64,000 nucleotides of DNA, from contig NW_008709421.1 of assembly GCF_000327385.1 (NCBI RefSeq), forward strand, positions 1,207,126-1,271,125. The letters run 5' to 3'. The first letter of the stretch is position 1, and each line of letters opens with the position of its first letter. The notes under the pieces are model-generated. The model made no database searches, was not told the origin of the DNA, and worked only from the letters and a program-made list of their open reading frames with translations. Positions 12,470 to 24,501 of the stretch are shown piece by piece. The translations under genes and the position numbers were made by a program. Source of the stretch: Lottia gigantea (Eukaryota; Mollusca; Gastropoda; Lottiidae).

Positions 12470-12494
12470 ACTTACCTAAAAAGAGAAAGAAAAA
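12470..12494 (-). promoter_or_regulatory. Candidate recursive splice site (ratchet point) in intron 1
   Basis: On the minus strand a 19-nt tract with no purine (12495-12477, only C and T apart from the tract edges) runs directly into TTTAG|GTAAGT, with the junction between 12476 and 12475. A 3' splice site abutting a perfect 5' splice site is the hallmark of a zero-length-exon recursive splice site, known from long introns of flies and vertebrates. No other AG lies between the tract and a branch-like TTCATAA just upstream. The site sits about 32.5 kb downstream of the exon 1 donor, as expected for a long intron spliced in steps. Alternatives are the acceptor of a small exon (a frame stays open for about 30 codons) or chance. 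Confidence 0.45.
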
Positions 12495-12793
12495 AATTAT
12501 GAATATTTGTACACTGTAGTATGAATATTGATACATAAGCGATAAAATACAACATTATGTTGAACCTTGAACATTACTGTAATAGAACCTTAAAGAACTG
12601 AAGGACATCTTGAAAAATGAAAATATCAAACTTGGAACAAAATTTTTGTGGGCTGTATGTTCAGAATTTAAAACATAAACTAACTAAACCATGTCAAACA
12701 ATAATTTTGAGAAATTTAAGGCAAAAGATAAAAATTTAAAGTCTACTTAAGAATGAATTTTTATGTTATAGCAATTTAAATGTGAACAAATTT

Positions 12794-13044
12794 TGAGGTT
12801 CTATAGCACAGTTGGTTAGAGCATTGGTTCTTAACATGACGTCATTTGCTGTGGGTTCCATTCTCGATCAGCATATGAAAGTTTGATGACCTTGAATAAG
12901 TCTTCACTCATAATTCCGGTCAACCCAGATATGGATAATCCAGGAAAGGTTTGGCCAAGGACCAGCTGGTAGAAAGGATCCTTAACTGTGAACCTAAGTT
13001 TTTATCCTTGTAAAATATAGTTCTTTCTTTCTTTCTTTTCTTTC
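12794..13044 (+). mobile_element. SINE-B, full tRNA-derived copy
   Basis: Begins with a tRNA-like promoter: an A box (TAGCACAGTTGG) then a B-box-like GTGGGTTCCATTC. A conserved middle follows (GATGACCTTGAATAAGTCT, CCAGATATGGATAATCCAGG, TTTGGCCAAGGACCA), ending in TATCCTTGTAAAATAT and a (TTTC)n tail. It is transcribed by RNA polymerase III when active and depends on a LINE partner. Copies also lie at 16228-16395 and 24370-24467. Confidence 0.75.
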
Positions 13045-13399
13045 AACAATACCACCCACACACAAACAACTAGCCCTAAACCACATGTACACACCCAGTA
13101 CATGATCAGCGAATATATCAGCTAACAATGACAGTAAAGAGAATCTATTACTAATAGTCAAACTAGTTTTAACACCTGTCTTAACTACCAAAGTCTAGAC
13201 AAAATATCTTCTAATATTAAATCATATTATACTAGTAGTTATAAATATAGTCATTAAACTCAGCTGATACAACATACAACCAATCTTTAGTCTGAGACAT
13301 TTTCAATCAATCATTCAGAAGTTTGGTATATTTTAACCCTTCAAAAACATTTCCTTAAAATATTTGGCCATATGACTGTCAGGATACCATTTTAGATAC

Positions 13400-13712
13400 C
13401 AGCTGAGTTTTACCCCTCTTCTTTTCTGCACATTATGGGCTTATGCGAGGGGCAATGCCATGCAGTGTTCAATGAGGTAAATTTAACCACGATTCGGGCA
13501 TCAACCTACTCTTTCTCGATTTCCATCCTGTCAAGGGATCTTTAACGTGCACAGCATGTAGTCAGAATGACTAGACACTTCTTCCATGTCAGCCAGTCCA
13601 ACCTGCATCAATGACAAGGGGAAACTTGAGTCGAAAATTACAAAGGTATTATTCAGAACTTTGCACTGTCCGGTTAGCAAGCAAGCGTCTCAAATCACTA
13701 AGCCTCCACTTC
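13400..13712 (-). mobile_element. SINE-A, nearly complete diverged copy
   Basis: Read on the minus strand it begins with a tRNA-like head (GTGGAGGCTTAGTGATTTGA) and continues through the CCCCTTGTCATTGATGCAGG and CTAGTCATTCTGACTA blocks, GCACGTTAAAGATCCCT, and ends GCAGAAAAGAAG. It is clearly older than the copy at 59.1 kb. Confidence 0.7.
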
Positions 13713-14702
13713 CCCCTCAACAAAGTTCAGTCAACTTTATACAATATAAACAAGAAATTATGACAGTGCCACCCTCCTATTACTATATATCAACAACATC
13801 CTCCTATTTTTTGTCACACGTAGTTAAATTCATGTCAGCTATATTGTTCCAATAGACTTCCAACATCAAAAATTATACCTGAAAATATTTCTAAAATATG
13901 TTATTTATATCTATGTATCTTCTTGATCAAACTGAATTTGTTCTAAAAGGATTAATTAAAAACAGAGAGTACTAATTGTTAATGAAGCAATTTGACCTAG
14001 TTTCGGTGATTGGCTTTATAATGCTGAAATCTTTATAAAGTTGAAATCTTTACAAAACGTAAGAGACTTTTTACTCAAATCCAAACAGTAGTTTTCTAAC
14101 AGCTTACCAAAAGCATAACAAACTTGAAAAAGTTTCATAACCTCTAAGGTAAAGTTTTGGCGTTAAAATTTTAACGGCTGGATTTTTTTGGTTAAAACTT
14201 TCAGATAAGTTATGGGACCAATTTCTATAGATTTTGGTTTATAGTTTTCACAAATTTGAGTAAAAAAAATTTTCGACCTACAAAAAAAGTGGAATATCCC
14301 TTTAATATATAACAATTCACAGTTTTGTTCTGAAATACAGCAACAGATATAAAAACCATCCATTATTTATTTCATATATAGTAGACTATAAATAAAAAAA
14401 TATTTTAAAAGTCAAGAGACAGGATTGAAAGGTAGAAATAACTGGGAGTTTATAGGAATGTAATCAGAAATTCATTAGTTATCAGTATAGCTAGAGTTAT
14501 TGTCATAAGGATTAGTAGAAAATCCTACCTAATAGTTTCAGATTTACCTGGTACAATGACTGGTAGTAAAGATTAATTACAGATCTGGCTCTATCTTTAT
14601 GGTCATTTAATCCATGTTTTGATAAACAATCAACTTGCTTTTAATCATTTTATTTTGGGATTACGTCCTCGGTAAGAAATCTTGGTATGGACAGAGACAA
14701 GA

Positions 14703-14813
14703 AAGACCTGATGGTACTTCTCTTTTAAGGAGTCCTCTTCCATACAACTATAACTCCCAAATTTGCCATTCTTTGGACAAGATTTTTGTTTAACTGAATT
14801 GTCTAACTTGATA
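14703..14813 (+). repeat. Dispersed repeat shared with 46.9 kb
   Basis: Shares ACCTGATGGTAC, TCTTTT-GGAG, CC-TACTATACAACT, ACTCCC, TTTGCCATTC-TTGGAC and GAACTGTCT-type words with 46944-47055 in the same order and orientation. The family is not identified. A second, AACAAAACG-rich block that follows (14820-14890) recurs at 47396-47470 and 23235-23320. Confidence 0.5.
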
Positions 14814-15474
14814 GAAATAAAAAAACAAGTACAAACAACAAAACAAACCAGAAAAACAATAGTTTAACAATACATTGGTAGCAATAAATGAACTTTACAT
14901 GAAGTAGTATATAACAATATTAAATTTATTAAAAGGCATTCATGCAAATTGGTAAAATTGCAAGCAAACGTGTTGTCAAGTATAACAAAAAAATTATTTC
15001 CTGCCAACCAAACCTCTTAACAAATAAATAATAAATAATGTCTATTCTTGTGTAGCATCTTAATCTAGAAGTTTTCTTAATAACAATTGAGATTTTCTCT
15101 TTTAATCTACTACCTTCATTCATATTTAATGTATCCAATCATTCCCATAGACAACCTTAATGTACAGAACAAATTTCTTTCTTCAATCTTGGCCCCTCAT
15201 GACTCATAAATACATTTTAAATCCGATGACATTGTCTTGGTGCAATTTTATTTGTTTCCACTTGTAATTAAAAATTTGCCAAGGAATTTCTTTAACTTCT
15301 GTCTTGGGAGACGAGATATAATTCAACGTTTGCTTTTAATACATCTCAAGTTTAGGATTGTCTCTGTCGTCATCAGCTTATTTTCACTGGAAACTTTGTA
15401 ATTGTGTATTGTAAGATTATGCATCAAACTGTCCAAGTGGGCAATTTCTTTTTAGGAGTCTTTAATGCATTATT

Positions 15475-15610
15475 TGGGGGTCGATTTGGATCTGGAATAC
15501 ATGTAACTTCAAAACGCAGATAAAAATGGAAACGCATGGATTTCAAGGCCCAAATTTTGACAGTGAGCTGTAATTACTATTACTGGTTAGCTTAGCTAAA
15601 AAAAAAATTC
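15475..15610 (-). mobile_element. TTAA-ended MITE, internal deletion copy
   Basis: Shows GGGGGTCGATTTGGATCTGG, ATACATGTAACTTC, then jumps to GCATGGATTTCAAGGCCCAA, TTTTGACAGTGAGCTG and TGGTTAGCTTAGCTAAAAA of the family. The central part is missing. Confidence 0.55.
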
Positions 15611-16227
15611 AAAATTTCAAAATTTTCCCAATCTAAAGAAGAATTCAAATATACCTCCACCATTAGAGATTTGAGCATAAAAATTATGTGTCATGGCCAT
15701 TGCTTCTTTGTGAATGAAACTCATTTCAGCTAGATGATCTCCTAGGACTCATAAAAAGCTTCGCGTCAAATTGTTCTACTACATGTAGGCTTCTTCGGAA
15801 TACTGTTTTTCTCATAAAAGAAAACATCTAAATGGTCAGAACAAATCATGTTTTGTACTGTTTCTTGCAAATGAACACAAGATTTCTGCAGTTAGTTGTA
15901 GTAGAATTATTAAAACTACCACCCTGGGAACACACAATATCTACACAGATTTTTTTGAGATGAGATATTCTTTGTCATGATAATTTAGTTATGTCAGTCC
16001 TATTTAATGAATCAGAAGGATGTCTTTTTGAATCCTCTAGCAGCTAATCTCATCTTTAAATTATGCATCATACAGGCATAGGTCTCAATGACAATCTGTA
16101 TGACTCTCTTCAACAGAAATGCAGTCATGAATTTCATCAAGAATAACTTCTAAAACAAATCCTATATTTTGTTCTTCATCTTAAATGATAAAATCTGAAG
16201 AAAACACGTCAAAAATGGAAACAAACA

Positions 16228-16395
16228 ACTTTTTTTTACAAGGATAACTAATGGTCCTTATCCAAATGTCATCTCAACCTCCAAGATTATCGATGCATTA
16301 ACAGCTGGGTTAACAGACCATTTGTTTGACGCAAAGAATCAAATGACGTCAAGATTCTAATAATCTAACCAACTTTGCTACAGCCATCAACAGAC
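16228..16395 (-). mobile_element. SINE-B copy, diverged
   Basis: The minus strand reads GTAGCAAAGTTGGTTAGA (A box), CTTGACGTCATTTG, GATAATCTTGG and TTATCCTTGTAAAAAA, in SINE-B order. The middle is shortened compared with the 12.8-kb copy. A CRE-like TGACGTCA in this SINE explains that motif here. Confidence 0.65.
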
Positions 16396-16916
16396 TTTGT
16401 CCCAATACAATGTTATGATATTACCATATAATAGAACAATATGTTTAGAGGATAATAATATATACCACCTGTAGTAAGCTGTACACCACCTTAAAGACAC
16501 CCGGCAACTCGCCAAGTTCTCCAGGTCAACTTATCACTCAAACCAAGAGACGGAAATTTAGGAAATAGCCTTAATTTTATAGAACAACAGAACCTCTTAG
16601 TCACAAGATATAAACATGGTCAAATATGTCTTTCATACAGTCACAATGAAATCATTCAGTTTTTCTTCAAACTTTATCTCACTAGCCTGTATGTTTAGTT
16701 TATATCAAGGAAAGGTTATCAAATTTTCTCAATCTAAAAAACTATACCAAACTAACTAGCTAAATTCTTTCAACATGTGGAAATAGTTGTTTATTGGATG
16801 TAAATGTATCAACAATGTATTTAAGACACTGAGATATTATTTATTCAAACTCTTATAGTTTAAGAGCATCACATAGGTACAAAAATGGATGCTGCATTTA
16901 AGGTTTTTTTTATATT

Positions 16917-17316
16917 AACAGTGTTTCCACTGAAAATTGTAAAGTAAAGCTAGCTTTGAGCCAGCTTTATTGCCAGACGCGGTTTTACATTGAGTTTAAA
17001 TGGTTACCGAACAATTTTAGCCTCGATCACAAAGTCGCACATTATTGACAACTCGTGATGTACAAGACTACCATGTAGACCAGTAAGAAAAGTAAGTGGA
17101 AAGACAAGTATGCCCCCTATTGCTGAACAAGATTAAGCTGGCTTTTTGCTTTTCCACTGGTTAAGTGAAAGTCAGCTTTAAGCTAGCTTTCATTTGGCCC
17201 CTGATATATTGCCGAACACAAAAAGAGAGGTTTTCGGTTCCCAAACCATTTCCCAGCAGCGGAAACACACCAAAGCTAGCTTAAAGCTTGCATTGTCCCT
17301 CAGTGGAAAAACAGTT
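16917..17316 (+). mobile_element. 400-bp MITE with 3-bp target duplication (ATT)
   Basis: Starts AACAGTGTTTCCACTGA and ends with its inverted match TCAGTGGAAAAACAGTT, flanked on both sides by ATT (16914-16916, 17317-17319). The body has sub-terminal inverted blocks with AGCTAGCTT, CCAGCTTTATTGCC and GGTTCCCAAACC. An antisense open frame inside has no transposase motif. The 3-bp duplication resembles the PIF/Harbinger superfamily, but the target is not the usual TWA. A second copy lies inverted at 24502-24905. Confidence 0.7.
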
Positions 17317-17904
17317 ATTCTCTGTAAAAATTCCCATTGACAGATAACCATCTTAAAACATATTTGCACTTTTATCAGTATTGTGACCTTTTTCCCACAC
17401 AAATTCATTATTATGGCTCATAAATTGGTTGATAAAAACAAACCCTAGGTTTATATATAGCCTGACTGACTGTATAATAAGATGATATTATGGTAAATTA
17501 TCAGTTTAGCAGTCAGTATTTAAGTGCATTCTGATCTCTTAAACATTATCAATGAGGTAGAAAATGAGATCGGTGACCAAGTTAATACTTGTGATTAACA
17601 CACACACTACAACAAATTGATTAACTTATAACCAACCAGACGGCTAAAGGCAAACGTTTTCTCTTGGTCTCTGACTTTCTTTCATTTACATTCAAATTTA
17701 AAACTTTCTTTGAGAATCCCATGTGTTAACAGACAACAGTGAAACTCAATAGAAACATGATAGGAAGACATAACTTATGTGTAAGAGAATTTAATTTTCA
17801 CCCAAGAGTTCATTAAATGCAGGTTTTTTTTGGTGCCAGTTTAAGGGAAAGGGCTTTACAAGTCTTCTAGGATCTCTCAATGGCTTTCAAGAATGTATCA
17901 GCAC

Positions 17905-18306
17905 CAGGGTTCAATGTAAATTGTAAAATTTGATCAGCAATTTTTAACACCAAATTTTAGTTTTGGCTAATCAAGTTAAATTTTCATTAACATTTCTTAA
18001 AAATTCCATTACAATTTGAACCCCGAGTGTAAATAATATATATAACGTCATATAACACCAAGTAATAAAAATAAAAGCAAGTAAAAGCATATAAAGGGTA
18101 TATATTGCATAAGTGTGTGGCCGGTAAACTGTCCGTCCGCTAGGGTTAAAATGTTCAAGTAGTAAACATTCAAATGTACAATTTGATTTGATTTGATAAA
18201 TTTGATTTGATAAATTTGATTTGATAAATTTTAAATGTGGCTAATCATAGGAAATATTGCATCGCTAAAGGGATCATTTTGAATTGCCAACTGCCATTGA
18301 ACCCTG
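17905..18306 (+). mobile_element. hAT-like MITE (family 2) with perfect 8-bp target duplication
   Basis: The left end CAGGGTTCAATG and right end CATTGAACCCTG are perfect inverted repeats. The 8 bp on each side are identical, ATCAGCAC (17897-17904 and 18307-18314), diagnostic of hAT insertion. The 402-bp body is non-coding. It contains an internal reverse copy of the end (ATTTGAACCCCGAG near 18010) and a short run of TTTGATTTGATAAA units (18180-18232). Confidence 0.85.
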
Positions 18307-21117
18307 ATCAGCACCTTGTCTCTTACCACTAGAAATCCATCTTGTCAACGCTTCATGTGTTCATATAAACTTGAATTATTGTGCTAAGAAAATCAAGCTT
18401 TTTTGGAATTTTAATAAGGAAATAAACCTTTTTGACCTGCTTTTTTGTTTTTGACAAAAAGGAAAATAGAAAGTTGTTCACAACAATCTTAAGTAAATAG
18501 GAAGAATCCTTGTCAATGAATGATCTAACAATAGGTAGAAAGATCTTTGAATAAAGCCGACAATAACACAATGATTAATGGATTGGTAATAAACAAGAGG
18601 AAATCAGTATATTAAAATGAGTGTAGACCAGTCTCTCTAGTAAATAACCAATAGTTATTGATATTTATAATTAATTCTTATGGTTTATTGCAAATAGAGA
18701 TAGAATAAATCACATATAGATAATAATTCAGATATAATTGACAGTATTTATTATATTAGAGATATCCTGCAAAACTACTCTACATGCTGGAATCACAAAC
18801 ATGTCAGTTGTGATCAATATATTAGCCTATAAACATGTATTATAATAATTATGACACAAAGATTAGCACCTCAATGCCATTGTGTTGCCATGACAACAAA
18901 TGACAATATCTGATTTCTTTTAAAGAAGAACTAGGTAATTGTATTTACAGTCCCATTGTAAATTTCCATTCAATATCGGACACGGAAAATGTGTGCTTCA
19001 ATTCAAGAGGCTTAGCAATAAGAAGAGTAAAAGTATATCTTGTTTTCTGAAATTATTTATTAAAATTCCATTTATTTTTCAAACATGATTCAAAAATTTG
19101 TTAATTCATAGGCTACTGGTTTTAGTCAACTTATTTGTCACAGTGTCATATTCAATACGGCATGTTGTTACATTTACAGTTCAGGCTAGTTGTACATTGT
19201 CAAACCTTTCTGGGATTATTACAGATCAGCTATTTTGTCAAATTGGACTAAAAAAGCGTTGGAGCATTATTGTGCTAAATCATGATATACAATGTACTGT
19301 ATGACATTGCTGGTGTCCAAAAAGATATACAACCTAATAAAGGACATCTAAGATAACAACTTCAAAACTATAAAGCAAGTTGAACCAAAGTAAATGTAAT
19401 AATTGATTAATCAAATCATAGCGTGCTTCAGTTTTTAAATAGCTTCACCTGCCATCATGCTTATGAAAGCAGCTTTTCTATCATGATAAAATGGCCGCTT
19501 CCATGGCATTCAAACCAGTTTTTGATTCCATTCTTTCCTGATATTGATTTATAAGTTGTATTCTGTAAATCTCGCAGGAAACATTTCATTAAATTCAAAC
19601 TCCTCTGCTAGCCATAAACAACATTAAGAATTTTATAATGATGCCATGACAAAATATCATATCATCAAGGAAATGAAAAATACATCTAAATCTTAATATA
19701 ATTTCTCATGATGTAAAAGCAAATGGTATAAACTGAGCTAACTCATTTATATTGTGGAAACTTGTTGCTTAGAGTTTCCACTCAAAAGTAACATATCCGA
19801 ACTTTCAAATTTGAACAGAACTTAAGGAATAGAAAGTTTTGAAAATTTGAGATCACAGTCTACAGATAGTTAAATAAAAAAAAGCATTGTTAAGGTATCT
19901 GTTGTTGTTTATTTTTCATTTGGTATCAATGCATGAAAGTCGCCATTTTCCTTCAAGTTAATAGCATAAATTTAAGCATGAGGATATCAGCAGTAGGAAA
20001 AAAAACCAATGACCTGACTTCCTAAATTATATCCTTGCATCTGATTTGATCTTTGCATCAAAGGCACTCTTTAAAACAAAATGTATTATTTTCGAAAGTT
20101 AAGAATAGGAACAGGCAAGCACTGTGTTCAAATCGTTTATGAAGCCAATAAAATCACTGAATGCTGCAGTGTCATCACTCATTGATGTTGTACCAAGCTA
20201 AGCTTATGCCTAAATCTTTAGAGTATCTTGCTCACCATTTTAGTACATGCCTTGGCTTCTATTCTTTCATTGACACACGTTTATCATATTTGATGATATT
20301 TTGTAATCTAGGTGATTAGGCGCAGTGGGTTCGAATTCTCCTCAAGGTAAGAAAAATTCTGATGCCTGTGCCAGTGCTTTCTTTAGTGGCTCTCACTCCC
20401 ATGTACCAGAATCATGATACAGATCCATTATTACCCCTGAAACTTCTCCATAAAAGCCTATTATGAGAACATTTCAATGTCAGAAGACTGGATCTGAGAA
20501 AGTTATTCTATGACCAAGTATTATACATGTCTGTATAGTGTAATTAAAATGAGAACTATAATGAGATTGGGGTCATATACTCTGATATTTATATACATTA
20601 ATAATAAGTAGAATCAGTCTATTTTTCTATTCACATTGATCATTGTCACATTAAAAACACTACTATAGCCAGTAGACAACAAAACCAACTAGCAAACAAA
20701 CCTAACTAGCAGACGGCAGTATCAACTTTTTTTATTATTATCTATCAGTTAACTGATATCACTTGGAAATTCATTGTTACAATTTTTTACTTTAATCCTT
20801 CAGAATATATGTTAAGAATAAATGTAAGTAAATGCACATAAATTTTTGTCTAATCTTTTTATCGTTCATTTGAACTGACAGAAATTGTTATTCATTTTCT
20901 TTCTTAAATCTTTGAATCCAGCTTTCATTATTGTCTGCCATGATGCAATATGAATATTACATTCAATTGTTGTAATATCTGAGGATATGAACCTTAGAAA
21001 AGAAAAAATATTTGTGGAAAACTCCAGTTCAGTTTCTTTCATTTATTTATGAGCAATTAAATAACTTCAGTTTGAAACAACCAAATAATAGTATATTAAT
21101 AAATGTGTATGAACAGT

Positions 21118-21345
21118 TAAGGTGCGGGCACACAAGCGGTCTTTGTTGCAGATTTTTGTTGCCGACTCGAATCTTAAATAAAATCCTGCGCGTGCCCCAA
21201 TTGAATGCTCCGCATGCACCTGATTATCGACGTGGTGGAAATTACCAACTGGAGATTTTTGTCGTGTGCATGTGTAAGTCCTTGAATCTCAAGACAAGAC
21301 TCTAAAAGTCTCCCACCAAGACTGCTCGTATGTCTGCGCGTTTAG
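21118..21345. other. GC/CpG-rich island in AT-rich intron, possible repeat
   Basis: An abrupt patch with words such as GGTGCGGGCACACAAGCGG, TTGTTGCCGACTCG, CCTGCGCGTGCCCC and GTCTGCGCG. The left border is AGTTAAGGTGCGGGC and the right a loosely matching GCGCGTTTAGGTG. It is probably a relatively recent inserted element, but no clear ends were found. The overlapping 97-codon frame has no recognisable domain. Confidence 0.3.
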
Positions 21346-21730
21346 GTGTAAAAACAGACTCCCTTTCAGCAATCTGGTACCACAATTGATTAGATTGCCA
21401 ATATTAAAAACAATGGTTTATAAAAAAACATATTCTGTTTTTTGCATAATAATTTGAAAGATTCCACCTGATACATTGAAGGATAATAAATATGGTACAG
21501 TATGGTATACTGACTTAGTATAATAATAATAGACTGTTATATGTACTATAAATATGGCTATCATTGACCTTACTATCAAGTTATTTTCAGAACATTCAAT
21601 ATGAAACAGAATAGATATTGGAGATATTTATTCCATCCATTCTAACTTAGTTACTTAACCCTGATGATATAATTCTCTTATAGATCACTCACTCATACCC
21701 TCGCATCGTCACTCTATTATTTTAGTCTTA

Positions 21731-22225
21731 CATCTAGTCAGTTGAAATTTGAAACAGCTAGTCAGCTACATATTTAGTCAGACAGTAGTCTGATACAACT
21801 AGATAGCTAGTAGTCTGTTACATCTAGTCAGCTAGCAGTCTGTTACATATAGTCAGCTAGCAGTCTGTTACATCTAGTCAGCTAGTAGTCTGTTACATCT
21901 AGTCAGCTAGTAGTCTGATACAATTAAATAGCTAGTAGTCTGTTACATCTAGTCAGCTAGCAATCTGTTACATCTAGTCAGTTAGCAGTTTGTTACATCT
22001 AGTCAGCTAGTAGTCTGTTACATCTAGTCAGCTAGTAGTCTGTTACATCTAGTCAGCTAGTAGTCTGTTACATCTAGTCAGCTAGTAGTCTGATAAAACT
22101 AGATAGCTAGCAGTCTGTTACATCTAGTCAGCTAGCAGTCTGATACAACTAGATAGCTAGCAGTCTGTTACATCTAGTCAGCTAGTAGTCTGTTACATCT
22201 AGTTAGTTGAAATTTCATACAGCTA
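21731..22225. repeat. 25-bp minisatellite with matching flanks
   Basis: About 17-18 units of GTCTGTTACATCTAGTCAGC-TAGTA with few variants (AGTCTGATACAACTAGATAGC is a recurring variant). The array is bracketed by two near-identical 30-bp sequences (21731-21760 and 22196-22225, 27 of 30 matching) that start CATCTAGT-AGTTGAAATTT. Confidence 0.9.
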
Positions 22226-24369
22226 AAGTGGTCAATCTAGATTTCGGTACAGTGGCAACATTAATCCAAACATTGTGTGTATTTGAAAATCTAACATTGA
22301 CATTGTCCAACTCGACCACACTCATGAGTTTTGGTTTGAATCCACTGTTGGACAATTGCCTGTTGACTTGTAGTTAGATTTGTAAGTCTTTTCCTTGTTT
22401 CAATTAACATAAATTGACTTGCATTTCACAATTGACATTCATACACTTTGGAACATAAAAAAGCCTAACTAATGTAATTTAATGACATCAGTGCATATGA
22501 ATTTACATTGAGCTAGTATTTTAAGAGTCAGGAGAATCTAAAACACAAAACCTTTTCTTACATTTGACAGGATCTTAGTAGCATTAACAAAATATTTTTT
22601 TTATTGGCCTTAACAGACTCTGTCATGTTCCATTATGAAGCTGTTTAAAGATGATAGAATGTATTATACAAGGCATTATAAATTGGCAAGAAGTGAAGTT
22701 TAATCCCCCTGTCACTGCCAATCAATATCACCAATAAATCAACTCTCTTATTCCACTAGCTATATTGATACTCTCTACATGGAAATTCCCTTCCCAAAGC
22801 GCTTACTTCTGTCTTCCTAGACTTGGATTACTCACAAAAACAAACAGTCTAACTTGAGTCAAGTAAACAATGGATTTCATTCCAAATTAAGTGTTAATTT
22901 GAAACACCATGGGATTAGACTGTTTCACAAAAAATACGTAATATTGTAGAAAAATGAAAATCAGAATTAATAATAAATGCATCTAAAGAGGTTTCTTTTA
23001 ACAATTCCATTTCAATCAATTCCTGTAATCTTTCTACATTATTTGAAATCTAACATTTCAGCTTCATTACAATCATAAAGTTGGCTGGTGTAGCTTGTCA
23101 CAGAGGGCCTGCTCATGAATGGAGAACGAATAATTCATATCTGTGTCTGGGAATATCTATTTTTTTTAATTATCTAATATCATTTTGTTACATGTAGAAG
23201 TATAATTATAAAAATGAAAGTACAATTCAAACTTCAAAACGAAAACCAAAATCCAAAACAACATATTGACAATACATCGGTTGCAGCTAATAACCAAGCC
23301 AAGAAAAATCATGAGCCAAACAAAAGCCTGCTTTCTGTTGCATCATAGTTTTGAAATCATGCCTACAAATAAATGGCCATGTGATCAAATTGGCAAAGGC
23401 AAAGATGTCAACATCATTGTTTTGGGTCAATAATTATTTGTGGTTAAAAGCAATTCCCATCACAGTAGGATCTTATTTCAGCAAGTTAAACTAATTAAGG
23501 AAATAGCCGATAAGAAATGAACATTAATCACCTTCCTATCGATACAAGATATCTACCATGTGACAAGTAACATAGCCTCGTATCACCATCTACAGTCAGT
23601 CACCCAAATGAAAATATCAATTATGTATAAGCTGGTAATTATGTTTAGAAGAAAGTTTCCTATTGTTCTACTGTTTTCTCTCTGAAGTTTGACAGAGATG
23701 TGTGGATTCAATCACCAACTGTCTGCCGAACTTCATCAATTATGTACAACTTAGCACCTATATTACATAGAAAAGATAATTAACTTTGACAAAAAAAAGA
23801 TGCACTTAGTTCTAATATTAGAAAATTTGTTTTCTCCAAAGACTGGAAATCTAAGTTCTTTTAGAAAAAAAGACGTTTTTGGACGATGCATGTTTTTAGA
23901 GTTGAATGGTCACGTCCACCACCTACCCAACCATAAAATCTTCATCCAAAAATAGTTATCTTCTATAAAACAATTTGTAATTGATATCCAATTTAAATGC
24001 TTTCAAAGGCAGAATAAAATCAATTCAACAAGTCAAAATTAAATAAGTTATCTCCTTTTTTTCTTTGAACTTTTTCTGATTAGATTTGTAAAGATATATC
24101 AGTCATATCTCAAACTTGCTTTGTGTTTTGGAATTCGATTTTCCTATTTTCTTCCATTAGCAACTACAATATAGCAAATTGAATTTCCAATTTACTGCAA
24201 CCACATAACATGTTTAAAAGCTTTTAGAGTGAAGCAACAAATAATGCTTAGTAGTTGAGCGCTAACACAATTTTCACCCGATATACAAAAATAATTTTTA
24301 AATACTGTCTAAGCATGGGATCTTTAATAAAATAGGACACAGGAAATTATTGTACACAATAACCATAAC

Positions 24370-24467
24370 GATAATCTAGCAAAGATTAATATGAAGAGAT
24401 TTGGCCAAGAACCAACTAGTAGAAAGGATCCATTGTGAAGTTGTTATCCTTGTAAAATATTTTTCAT
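24370..24467 (+). mobile_element. SINE-B fragment (3' part)
   Basis: Carries GATAATCTAGCAAAG, TTTGGCCAAGAACCAACTAG, TAGAAAGGATCC and TTATCCTTGTAAAATATTTT, matching the 3' half of the copy at 12.8 kb. The tRNA head is absent. Confidence 0.7.
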
Positions 24468-24501
24468 TCCATTATTTAAATGATCTCCAAAGAATGTTAT
24501 A

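Noticed and set aside
20310-20400. GTGGGTTCGAATTCTCC, a tRNA B-box-like word
   Set aside because: No matching A box, acceptor stem or anticodon arm upstream, and the surroundings match neither SINE family. Too little to call a tRNA or SINE.
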